Part shown: positions 45,537-55,320 of the stretch, one piece after another
Numbering within the stretch: position 1 is the stretch's first letter
Layout: each line of letters starts with the position of its first letter
From: Nemertoderma westbladi
Lineage: Eukaryota; Xenacoelomorpha; Nemertodermatida; Nemertodermatidae
Assembly: GCA_032718475.1 (NCBI GenBank)
Contig: JAUCBJ010007570.1
Location: 1-64,000, forward strand
Direction of reading: 5' to 3'
DNA length: 64,000 nucleotides
Notes under the pieces: generated by a model
Told to the model about the DNA's origin: nothing
What the model saw: only the letters and a program-made list of their open reading frames with translations
Databases searched by the model: none
Position numbers and translations under genes: made by a program

Positions 45537-46126
45537 GAAGGCTGTACCCCCGTATGCTAAGTGATTTTTTTGTGCGCCGAACGCGACGCGGCGCAGAAAA
45601 AAATGTGCGCCTGCGCAGTCGAAAACAGTGCAAAATCCGCGTGCGCAGCAGAAAAACTGCGCGAGATTGGCGCGCGCAGCAGAAATTCTGCGCGAGATTG
45701 GCGCGCACAGCAGAAATACTGCGCGAAATCTCCTACCACGTACCTGCCTGCCTACTGCTGTACTGGCCTAAAGCACACTGGCACACCAAGCAGCCAAGTA
45801 GCAAGTAGGAGGCTTATTATTTCAGTATTTCTTACAGTCTTATCTGTATTGTCATTACCCTGTTACCGGTCAGCCGGTAGTCGGCAGACTGCCAGGGGTA
45901 GCGGGTAGGTCTACTTACCGGTCAGCCGGTACCTGTAATGCAAGTCTGAGCCGTGCTATCAATTTTCTGCGCCTGCGCCTGTCGCGCCGCGCTCTAAATT
46001 TTCTGCGCCTGCGCGCTGCGCTGCGCTCTCAATTTTCTGCGCCTGCTCCAAATTCTGGAAAAAATTGTGCGCCGAACGCGTTCGGCGTACATGCCCTACT
46101 TAGCAGAATGGGCTGTACCGGTACCC
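45537..46126. mobile_element. GC-rich foldback element
   Basis: Both arms carry repeats of CAGAAATTCTGCGCG and TTTTCTGCGCCTGCGC, in opposite senses, and each edge holds GTGCGCCGAACGCG. The composition is strikingly GC-rich against AT-rich flanks. Interior 45745-45955 has no gene. Confidence 0.5.
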
Positions 46127-46234
46127 TGTACAGCTGTAAGGCCTAGGCCTATACAATCCGACAATTAAATTTACAGTAATTACTGAATTATCGCAATCCA
46201 CATTAACATTATTAACATCGTCTTAAATTGAACT

Positions 46235-46388
46235 GGCAAGTCATAATTTTTCTAAATTAAGAAAAATCAAGACATAAAAATATTGTAAATAAGAAATAAG
46301 TTAAATTCCTAATTCCTAAATATTAAGTCCAAAAAATATTTCCTATAGCGCTATCTGGCTATAGCTATCTGGCTATAGCAGTATAGGG
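46235..46388 (-). repeat. CCTATATAGGAAAT repeat, interrupted copy, part 1
   Basis: Matches the reverse complement of about 43840-43930 (AAATAAGAAATAAGTTAAA and TCCAAAAAATATTTCCTATA). It is cut by the element starting at 46389, and its other half is at 48647-49000. Confidence 0.6.
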
Positions 46389-48641
46389 CAGTAGGGAACA
46401 TACCCTTAAATAAGCTCCAAAAGTGGGTTCTTATTTAAGGAAAATGGCTCTTATTTAGGGGTTTTTGGGCCTTTTTTGGATATTTTTTCGATATAATATG
46501 TAATAACTTGTTTCAGGAAAAAATACCGCATAATTTTATTTCACAATGTAAAAGTTGGGTCTTTCTTGAACATAAAGCAAAAAACCAGAAAACATTTCAC
46601 CGTCCGGTTTTTTTTCTACAAGCGTTTTAAAATTGCATCAAAAATACGACTAGTTCCTAAATAAGGGGGATTTTTTAAATTTACCTTATTTAAGATATCG
46701 AAATTGTACACATAAATACTAAAAGTCCCTAAATAAGAACTTTTTGACCTGGCAGCCTGGGTTTCTTATTTAGGAATACAATTGTATTCCAAAATCTGCA
46801 CATTCCTTAAATAAAATAAATATTCCTTACAGTATGTGTTACACTTCTTTCATAATTCTTTGATTTATGTCAGTCTGTATATTGCTAATTGTTGGGTTAA
46901 GGATAAGGACAATGGTTGCACTGCACTCTATAAATCCTCTATAGAATATCGTATCATAATGAAGTTGCTAGCACTGGCATTCTTACCTCACACGGTAGCA
47001 TAGAATAGCCCATTGATATTCAAAAGAATAGCCCATCGCCCATCGCCCATCTGAGTGCACATACATTGTCACGTTCACGTACCGTATTTCGATGAAACAT
47101 GACTCAAGTAACTGGACATCGCCGCACAGTTTCGAAAAACTAACTTGTGTCATGCGTTTCCTCTTCTGCTCCGCGTTACGCCCCACTTAGATGGATTGTC
47201 CACAATGTTGTACTTGAAAGGTGTGAAAAAAGTGAAAAACCAATGTCACTGTCATGTCAATAGGCACAAAGATTGTTCGGTTGGGCAGCTGATAGACGTT
47301 ATGAAGGTTAAAGATGATGACTGGATGACGTTTTGGTTCAACTGGCTCAGGCAGGAGTGGGACACGTTCGTGGGACCTTTGCGCAGCATGAAGTGAGCAA
47401 AGCCTTAGCTAGCCCTAGCTGATAGGGGCCCCACCCCATTAACATGTTATCTTTCGTTAGTCAGAGGTCGTTCAACACAATACTCGTTTTTACCAAACTT
47501 CAGATTGTTTTAATCTTTTGACAGACTACATACATAGGCCCTACTAAGTTTCGTTTAATTTCATCAAGGAATGACCGAGTTATTAGCGATAAAAAATTTA
47601 CAACGACGACAGATAACTCGTTAATAGCACCCATATGCTAAGGCTTCGCTCACTTGAACGTGGCTCTCCCCCACATTCAACGCAGTTTGTTGCTCGTTGT
47701 GTTACTCATTGTTGCTCGTTGTTTTGTTACTCATTGTTCATTTGTTGCTTACTGTTGGTCATTGTTGCTCGTTGTGCATTTTTGCACCTATCCAATTAAG
47801 CTCAGAAGCTCCCTTATCTCTGCATCTTGCAATGTCCTGTCAAGGTTAGGCAGGTAGGAGGTCATAACTGTCATAAGCAGATAAGGGCAGAAGGAGGACG
47901 GGGCTGGGAGACGAGGTTATAAGAGACATTATATAAGGATAGGCCTATTTAATTTAATTTATTTTATTTTATATATGAGAAATGAGGCCAGTATTGGTTG
48001 ACAGACAGACAGAAGGAGATACGCAATGCGTATCCCATTGCGCCTCATAATAGCCTCTCGTCAACAAGTCAAACCCCATCGCTTAGCGGCACTGGCTGTT
48101 TCAGCTGACGGGGCTCTGTCGAAAAACGCGTCCCTGATGCAGTAAGGGCACTCTCTTTTGAGGAGCAATATTATTATTGTCGCGGAACTGCTTCTACTCT
48201 CTGTGAGAAATGAGAAATATTTAATTTATTTAAGGAGTATGCAGATTTTGGAATGAAATTGTATACCTAAATCAGAAACCCATGTCAAAAAGTTCCTATT
48301 TAAGGACTTTTAGTATTTGTGTACAATTTCGATGTCTTAAATAAGGTAAATTTAAAAAATCCCTCTTATTTAGGAACTGGTCGTATTTTTGATGCAATTT
48401 TAAAACGCTTGTAGAAAAAAAACCGGACGGTGAAATGTTTTCTGGTTTTTTGCATTATGTTCAAGAAAGAACCAACTTTTATATTGTGAAATAAAATTAT
48501 GCGGTATTTTTTACTGAAACAAGTTCTTGCATATTATGTCGAAAAAATATCCAAAAAAGGCCCAAAAACCCCTAAATAAGAGCCATTTTCCTTAAATAAG
48601 AACCCGCTTTTGGAGCTTATTTAAGGGTATGTTCCCTACTG
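46389..48641. mobile_element. DNA transposon with about 430-bp terminal inverted repeats
   Basis: 2,253 bp. Ends are CAGTAGGGAACATACCC and GGGTATGTTCCCTACTG. Terminal inverted repeats extend about 46389-46821 and 48208-48641 and are nearly identical. A TAGGG pair (46384-46388 and 48642-48646) is a possible 5-bp target duplication. The interior of about 1.4 kb has only a short frame (47145-47396, 83 codons) of unknown nature, so the copy is non-autonomous. Superfamily unassigned. Confidence 0.85.
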
Positions 48642-48646
48642 TAGGG

Positions 48647-49000
48647 CCTATAACTGTATAAGAAAATCTCTGAAAAAGTAACGTTTTAAAAATGGCTACC
48701 GGTAGGGCCCTACCTGCCTACAGCCCTATCAGCCTAGAAAGCGAACGCACAGTGCACAGATCAGCAGATAGTTTTTTTTCTAGTTTTCAGGGTTTTCACA
48801 ACAAACGTAGTAGGCCTAATAGATTATCCTCCACCTCCAATAACCAGGAATTCAAATACAGAAATATGCCACTAAAATTTATTTCAAAACAGCAAAAGAT
48901 ACCGACAGACCGAAGAAAATATTCACAAAAATGGCAAAAACTTCCTATAGGCCTATACGAAGATATTCCTATATAGGAAGAACGATTTCCTGTATCAGTA
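48647..49000 (-). repeat. CCTATATAGGAAAT repeat, interrupted copy, part 2
   Basis: Continues the alignment to the reverse complement of the 43.6-43.9 kb copy directly after the inserted element (AAAGTAACGTTTTAAAAATGGC and the GAAAGCGAACGCACA segments). Confidence 0.6.
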
Positions 49001-49193
49001 GGCTATATACTGATATAGTAGGCCTATATACTGACAGACTGATAGGGCCTAATAGCAGTACCGCCAGTACCGGTAGCCTACCGAGTTACAGAGTTATAGT
49101 TCATATGCGTACCTATGGTATTTTCGTATTGCAAAAATAAGACTAGGCCTAACAGCTATAAGTATGAAATACCCTTACCCTATGTTATTGAGA

Positions 49194-49329
49194 TATTGTT
49201 TATTGTTTTGGTTAGAATGTAGAAAAGCCCACCACTGTAACCTGCTACTTTCCGTTAATTAAGTAATGGAGATTAGTTTATTGTTTTGGTTAGAAAACAC
49301 CACCACTGTGACTGTAACCTGCTTCTTTT
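49194..49329 (-). repeat. Two tandem copies of the dispersed motif, minus strand
   Basis: 49194-49254 and 49276-49329 each read TTTATTGTTTTGGTTAGAA and then ACTGTAACCTGCT on the plus strand, the reverse complement of the motif at 53460. Confidence 0.65.
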
Positions 49330-49872
49330 GCCAGAGGTACGCCTGTACGCATATAAACGATAACCCAGTACCGGTACCGGTACCGGTATAGGAAGAAAAA
49401 AAACTTCGTCCGATCCGATCCGATCCGATGCATTTCAGCAATTATTCAAGCTACAACTGCCAGATTGCTGAACTGTCAGACTGCAGACTGTACAAGCCTA
49501 GCTGCTTAGGCCTACTTCTGTTTTGCCTAACACTGAACGCAGTACAGCAGTAGGACCCTAACTAGCAGACTAGTAGTCCTACCTAATCCTAACACTAACA
49601 TCTGTCAGTTGCCCAGTCGCCTAGTACAGTCGTACGCGTACTGCCTACTCAGCTACTCTGTTATTGCTGTACTGACTAGCCTAACGGCTGACCGGCTACA
49701 ATACTGCTGTACCGGTACTGTAATAGGCCTATCTGCCTATTGCAAGTTAGGCTATACCAGTAATCTACAGATCTACCAGTCAGCCAGTATACCGGTACCG
49801 TACTACTGTACTATTGCTGTACGACAACGACAGTACACTTTTTTGCTTTATTCCAGTAGGCATATTCACAAG
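49330..49872. other. Intergenic, no gene seen
   Basis: Rich in ACCGGTACCGG, CAGTACTG and TAGGCCTA words, with a GATCCGATCC microsatellite near 49410. No coding exon. Confidence 0.5.
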
Positions 49873-49996
49873 GGTGTTTGAAAAAGGTGGACTGGACACA
49901 GAAAACATGGACAACGGACAGACCAATCAGAAACGTATTAAGCAAAGCAGTTTGTCTCAATTGGTCTGTCCACCTTTTTCAAGTTTCCGCTTTCTT
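49873..49996. mobile_element. Short palindromic MITE
   Basis: The left end GTTTGAAAAAGGTGGAC and the right end GTCCACCTTTTTCAAG are inverted. A partial third copy of the left end follows at 50023-50043. Confidence 0.55.
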
Positions 49997-50069
49997 AGTT
50001 ACATAATTGGGAATAAGATGTGTGTTTGAAAAAGGTGGACAGGACACATGCACAATGCATTGTGAATGT

Positions 50070-50848
50070 GCCATCCAGAGATTTGGTGTCCTCAGCAGTT
50101 AGAGCCCAGCATGGACTCCCGTAGAGGAGTACTGGAACTACTGCTGCTCTAAATAATCGGACCTTAAGTTTCCGATTAATTCTCGGTGACTTCCAAATCC
50201 TGGAAAGCCTATTCAAGGCTGCCCATGCCTTTCCCTTACGTATTCGAAGGTCCTCACCTGACTTCCGGATCCATGATCCCAGGTAACAGAAGTCGTCCAC
50301 ATGCTCAAGCATACCATCCTTTGAGCTTATGCTCATCCGATCAGAGACTTGCTGAGGACTTTCAAAGTTAACTGTCAGAATTTTGGTCTTTCTGGAGTTA
50401 ATAAAAAGACCAACACTAGAAGCAGCATGTTCTAATGAGCTGAGGAGCCGTTGGGCTCCCTCTAATGATTCTGAGAGTACTCCTGAGTCATCAGCAAAGT
50501 ATAGATCAGTTAGGTACTTGGCAGGATTTCCTCGACTTCTGGAGCCAGTAGGTGGAGTTATCATCACCCCATCATCATTATAATGATCTAAGGACATGCG
50601 TAGAACATAGTCAACCACAATAATGAACAAGAATGGTGCAAGTGTGTCTCCTTGGAGGACGCCCCATAACACTTCAAATGGTTCTGTGTCACCGTCAACA
50701 GTAGACACAAATGTTGTCGAACCATCGTATACTGATCTGATTGCTGCAATAATTTCATCAGGAATCCCATATAATGAAAGTATGCTGAACATACGTGAGC
50801 GAGAGACTGAATCAAAGGCCTTGAAGAAGTCAACAAAGATAACAGTAC
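50070..50848 (-). mobile_element. RTE-like LINE, RT segment
   Basis: One open minus-strand frame covers RT motifs LQGDTLAPFLFIIVVDY and YFADDSGVL, plus the thumb region down to SLDGTFT. The tail and C-terminus are missing (left) and the N-terminal RT and endonuclease are missing (right, broken at about 50848). It is the least-broken RT stretch of this family in the window. Confidence 0.8.
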
Positions 50849-50861
50849 ACTGTCACAGATA

Positions 50862-52591
50862 CCCAGTTAAACATGAACTTATGTTTCATATGTGGTATAT
50901 ATATGTTGTATGGAATAGGTGTGTCTGGAAATTGGGTTTTTATGCTCATGTATGAATAATACATGTCACACATGCGGTGATACATACACGTAGAAACTGT
51001 GTATCGCCATTTATGGTATTTATATGTTGCACATTATGAATTTATCATAAATAAATGTGTGAGAATGCGCATGTGAATAATATATGTCGAGCATATGTGA
51101 AATAGCCATAGCCAAGACTCTGAGTTAAATTTAAATCCATAAACTATTCAATTCGTAATTGTGTAATCCAGTTCATGGATTTTATACTGTATGTTGCACA
51201 CATGTTTGCCTTATGGTAATACAGGCCTTACAGTAATACATGTACAGAAAAGAATAGCGAGGGGGGATGCGGAATGCGGAATTAGGTATGCGGAATAGGA
51301 TGCTGAAATTGTTGATGTCACTTCTCAGCTTTTTGCATTAAGAACAAATATCGTTTTAATCAGCAGTATAATACGTTGAATCTATATTTTTTGTTATACT
51401 GTATTTTCAAAGTACCGACTATTTAACCATATAATGTATAATCAATACATAGGCCTGCTATAAGGTTTAAATGATCTGTGAAGGCTGTATGGACACTAAA
51501 TTGAAGTAACCATAGTCGATCGTCCAATTGTTTTGTTTATTGCATTTGAGGGCCGGTGGTGGGACACATTCTTAAAATGATAGGCATTTCATAGTCTGAT
51601 CCTGCAATCTTTCTTCTTAACCACGTCGGTGTCGCTTGTAGTTTAGCTAGTGAATCGCAAATTATTTTATATTTTACCCATAACAGCATAATGCGTTGCA
51701 TAAACCTACCGCTTATCATACAGTCATAGTCCACTCAATTGCTCAGTGATGCCGTGTGTGACTTGCTTGCTTTCTGCCTTGCACTATGCACATTGTGCTG
51801 TGCATTTGCATTGTACAGTGCTGTATTAACAGAATTAGACAGTTAGTATGGCTGTATGGTGGTTTTCACTTGTCAGGTTGTGGTTGTGCATTGTCATATG
51901 CGCTGCTAAGTATCAGTAAGGGGTACAGACATAGACAGATAACATACATGCACTACCATCCGTAAGGTAGGCAGGCCTATTGCAGTTCTTATCCCGTTAA
52001 AAAATTGAACATATGTTTCATATGTGGTATATATATGTTGTATGGAAAAGATGTCTTAAAATTAGATATAAAATATCATATGAGCAATTATATGATCTTA
52101 GAATTAATTAATTTTCGAAGATTTATCAAAATGAATAATCTATTATAGCTGGAAATTAGATAAATTAATTAAATCTAACTAATAGAATACGAATTTACGG
52201 ATCATAACCAAAATCTATTAAGGATACTCTCATATCACTATGGATTAAATATTTTCATATATACTCCGATGCTTCCTTCTTTAATGTATAGGGTAGGTGT
52301 AGGGCCGTAGGATAGGGTGTAGGGATTGGATAGGATAAGGTACTGAGGTAGGCTACCCCCCCACCGCCCCACCTCTCTATAGGAAATCCGACCCACACCA
52401 GTGATTGGTCGGTCTCAGTTAAATTTTTACTCTTTTTGTCGCACTTGTCACATAAAAAACATATGTGTATCACATGTGAACAATCCACATATGGATCACA
52501 TTTGACAACACTGTAACATTTACATATATGTATCACATGTCGAATTATTTATGGCAACCATATATGAAACACATACTCATGTTTAACTGGG
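50862..52591. mobile_element. TIR element with CATATGTG subterminal repeats
   Basis: Inverted ends CCCAGTTAAACATGA and TCATGTTTAACTGGG (1,730 bp). Many ACATATGTG/CACATGTG words lie near both ends, and a partial internal copy of the end lies near 52007-52050. No transposase frame was found. It adjoins the broken end of the LINE at 50848. Confidence 0.65.
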
Positions 52592-52996
52592 TTTAAGGGT
52601 TTAATTATTTATAAATCTCGTTATTCAACCCGGCACATTACCACGCACCCCCTATGTAACATTTTTATATATTTTATTCGATTTTGTAGTCGATAATCAC
52701 GGGTCTAGAGAAGGGGCCCTGTGTGTGGTCAAATTAAAAATTCAAATTCCAATCGGGCCTACTGCATGCACTGCAGTACAGATGTTCCGTTCCCCCTTTC
52801 AGCGTTTACAAGTTTGCAGGTTTATCAGTTTATGCTTGATACTCGCGCATGCTGTTGATTTCCTGATTTCTGCTACCAGTACTGCAGTACCGTGATCTGC
52901 TGCGCTGTTGATTACTGTTAATCTGCTGCTGTGTTGCAACTTCGGAACCGGTACCGGTACATATTCGCCCGATTTTCAAAGCTCTGAAGGGGAGAA
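52592..52996 (+). promoter_or_regulatory. RPL13: RPL13 promoter and 5' UTR region
   Basis: Region immediately upstream of the RPL13 start codon. A pyrimidine tract TTCCCCCTTTC at 52790-52800 could be the TOP-type transcription start typical of ribosomal protein genes. The exact start is not determinable. Confidence 0.3.
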
Positions 52997-53055
52997 ATGC
53001 CTGCGAAGCGAAATCAAGTTGTTCCTAATGCGCATTTTCACAAACAGTGGCAAAG
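52997..53055 (+). CDS. RPL13: Ribosomal protein eL13, exon 1
   Basis: ATG at 52997 gives MPAKRNQVVPNAHFHKQWQ, the conserved eL13 N-terminus with HFHK.WQR. The exon ends in phase 2 at AAAG|GTAAGT. The five exons total 621 bp, encoding 206 residues versus 211 in human. eL13 is a structural protein of the 60S ribosomal subunit. Confidence 0.95.
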
Positions 53056-54074
53056 GTAAGTCAAGTCAGTTTGCCGCATAACAGACGCCACTGCGGCTGC
53101 GGACAACGTCCCTGCCTCGCTGCACGCTGCCTGCGGCGCTGCGGGTGGACCCGGCAGCCCGCCCCTCTAGTACAGTACAGCCTGATCAGCAGTAGGCCTA
53201 GTAGTAATAATTTTAAAATTGATCACCGGTAAGTTAACAAATGCTCCAGTACACTGGTACAGCAGTATGTGAAAGTCCACTGCCTGACTGGTGCAGGAAG
53301 AGGAACTGAGTACAGAGTACTGGAGTAGGCCAGTAGGCCTACAACTGTACAACGGCTGAACGGGATTAGGCCTAATGTGTTTGGGGGTCTCCACATAATA
53401 AGTATACTAATACCAAAATACTGTAGAATATAAGTAACACACATCATAAACCAATTGAGGGAAAGGAGCAGGTTACAGAGGCAGGCTTTTCTAACCAAAA
53501 CAATACTGCAATAAACGGCCACTTTACCAATTGAGGGAAAGGAGAGCTTACAGAACACTGCACCAGTACTACTGCAGTACTGTACAACTACCTACAGTAC
53601 CGGTACAGTACAGGAGGTGGAGGCCCTGAAACACGTTAGTCAGTTAGTCCTCCTACAACTACCGTACCTTAACACCGCATACCGTATAGCCGTAGCAGGC
53701 TAGCAACAACCAGCAGGCATCCGCGACCCCGGCTGCCCGGTAGCGGGAGCCACTCATTCATCCATTTCATAAAAAAAAAACTCGCCGTCATCAATCGTGA
53801 TCCGGCAGTCCGGTACTGTGGTAAAGTACCTAAGCCACGCCCATGCATCGATGCATGTGCCATCCGCCCGAACCCATTAGGACTAAGGCATTTTATTTAA
53901 AAACGCAAATCCAAACTACCAAATGCAGAAATGTAGTTATAAAATTAGTTTCGGTATTCTTTCCATTTGCCAGTGTCTCTGCAGCTCTGTAAATGTGAAT
54001 AATTTTGTATTACCGGTATCGGTAGGCCTGTCGTACCTTTTTTGTAATGACAATTTTATTTTTTGATAAACTAG
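53056..54074 (+). other. RPL13: RPL13 intron 1
   Basis: GT donor at 53056 and AG acceptor at 54073-54074 (AACTAG). It contains a GC-rich patch (53080-53165) and a plus-strand copy of the dispersed GGAGCAGGTTACAG motif (53460-53517). No small RNA gene recognised. Confidence 0.8.
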
Positions 54075-54261
54075 ACGAGTTAAGTGCTGGTTTAACCAAC
54101 CGGCTCGTAAACAGCGTCGACATCGGAAACGCGTAGAGAAAAGCCAACGAGTAGCACCGCGCCCTCGCGCCGTTTATCTAAGACCCGTCGTTCGATGCCC
54201 AACCATTAAATACAACAAGAAACAGCGAGAGGGTAGAGGGTTTACTGTAGAGGAATTAAAG
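54075..54261 (+). CDS. RPL13: Ribosomal protein eL13, exon 2
   Basis: 187 bp. Encodes [12 protein letters not shown], the basic stretch [28 protein letters not shown] and [10 protein letters not shown], all conserved eL13 landmarks. It ends in phase 0 at AAAG|GTTAGT. Confidence 0.95.
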
Positions 54262-54415
54262 GTTAGTTAATAACACGAAGATTGTTTTGGATTTATGGCA
54301 AATAGGAGACTCTGGGTTCTAAGCAAACTCGGTAGATAGCAAATTAGTAACCAGACGTTTGAATATCTCTTAAACGTTATACAATCGGTTAATTAATCTG
54401 TCAATTACCGTTTAG

Positions 54416-54592
54416 GGGGCCGGCCTATCGCGGAACTACGCTCGAACTATCGGCATCGCAGTAGATCTGAGACGTCGCAATAAGAGCGTCGAGGCTCTCC
54501 AACTAAACATCCAACGTCTCAATGAATATAAATCCAAACTGATCATTTACCCTAAACCGGGCAGTAAGGGAGCCACTAAGGACTCCTCTACG
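54416..54592 (+). CDS. RPL13: Ribosomal protein eL13, exon 3
   Basis: 177 bp after TTTAG. Encodes [20 protein letters not shown] and [16 protein letters not shown], the best-conserved part of eL13. Donor ACG|GTGAGT, phase 0. Confidence 0.97.
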
Positions 54593-54867
54593 GTGAGTTG
54601 TTTTAGTATAATTAGTTAGTTAGCTATTCGTCTTATAGGTAATTAGAACTAAAGGTTTTGGAACAAGAACATTAACATCAATAGTCAATACTGATGGCAA
54701 CATGTAATGTTTAACATTTAATTGTATCCGTTTCTATTTAGTCTTTTTGGTGGAAATCTGAAACTGTCTGTTTTTATGACTAACTGGAAACAAATTAATT
54801 AAATGACAATTATATAAAAAAAAAACGATTTGTGTGTGCTATGAATTGTTTTGGATTCTCCTTGCAG

Positions 54868-55004
54868 GCGGAAGAATTAAGTAAAGCTCAACAAATTGAC
54901 AAATTCAACAGCAAACTTAGTTACGACGATAAACATAGACGGTCTGCCGAACTAACTAAAGCGATGGTGGATTATAAGGCCTTTAAAGTCCTTAAACATG
55001 CCAG
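54868..55004 (+). CDS. RPL13: Ribosomal protein eL13, exon 4
   Basis: 137 bp after TTGCAG. Encodes AEELSKAQQIDKF through VDYKAFKVLKHAR, matching the AEEL and KAF-L-ARA region of eL13. Ends in phase 2 at CCAG|GTTAGT. Confidence 0.93.
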
Positions 55005-55222
55005 GTTAGTTTCCGTGGGCGTGCAGCGCAGTACTTTATACTAATTAATTACAAATCATCTGGAAGTAATTCATTGAAGTATCTTTTATTTATATAAGAC
55101 TACATCGCTAGTGGAGCGAATCACCAATCAGATACAAATACCACACAGTGTTTCTCTGAGAGGTCAAAGTAGCCTGATGCTTATTATTGGTATTTTGGTT
55201 GAAGGAGTGGATTCGTAATATT

Positions 55223-55312
55223 ATCTTTGGGTACAGCTTTGCACGTCGGCATCCAGGTGGGGTCGTACCGGTGACCTCCAGGTTTGAAGTTTGGCGCTCC
55301 AACTATTCCGAT
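55223..55312 (-). mobile_element. Possible tRNA-derived SINE head
   Basis: On the minus strand, TAGTTGGAGCGCC resembles an A box and GGTCACCGGTACGACCCC a B box. It lies directly next to the LINE tail at 55321. Confidence 0.4.
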
Positions 55313-55320
55313 AGCAACTC

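Noticed and set aside
45473-45908. Arg-rich frames at 45.5-45.9 kb
   Set aside because: They read through the CTGCGCG repeat cluster and reflect base composition only.
47145-47396. 83-codon frame inside the 2.25-kb TIR element as a transposase
   Set aside because: Too short, with no catalytic motif or homology I can see.
54593-54867. C/D box snoRNA in RPL13 intron 3 (ACTGATGGCAAC ... ATCTGAAAC)
   Set aside because: The C-like box has a mismatch and the flanks do not form the terminal stem. RPL13 introns host snoRNAs in other animals, but I cannot support one here.
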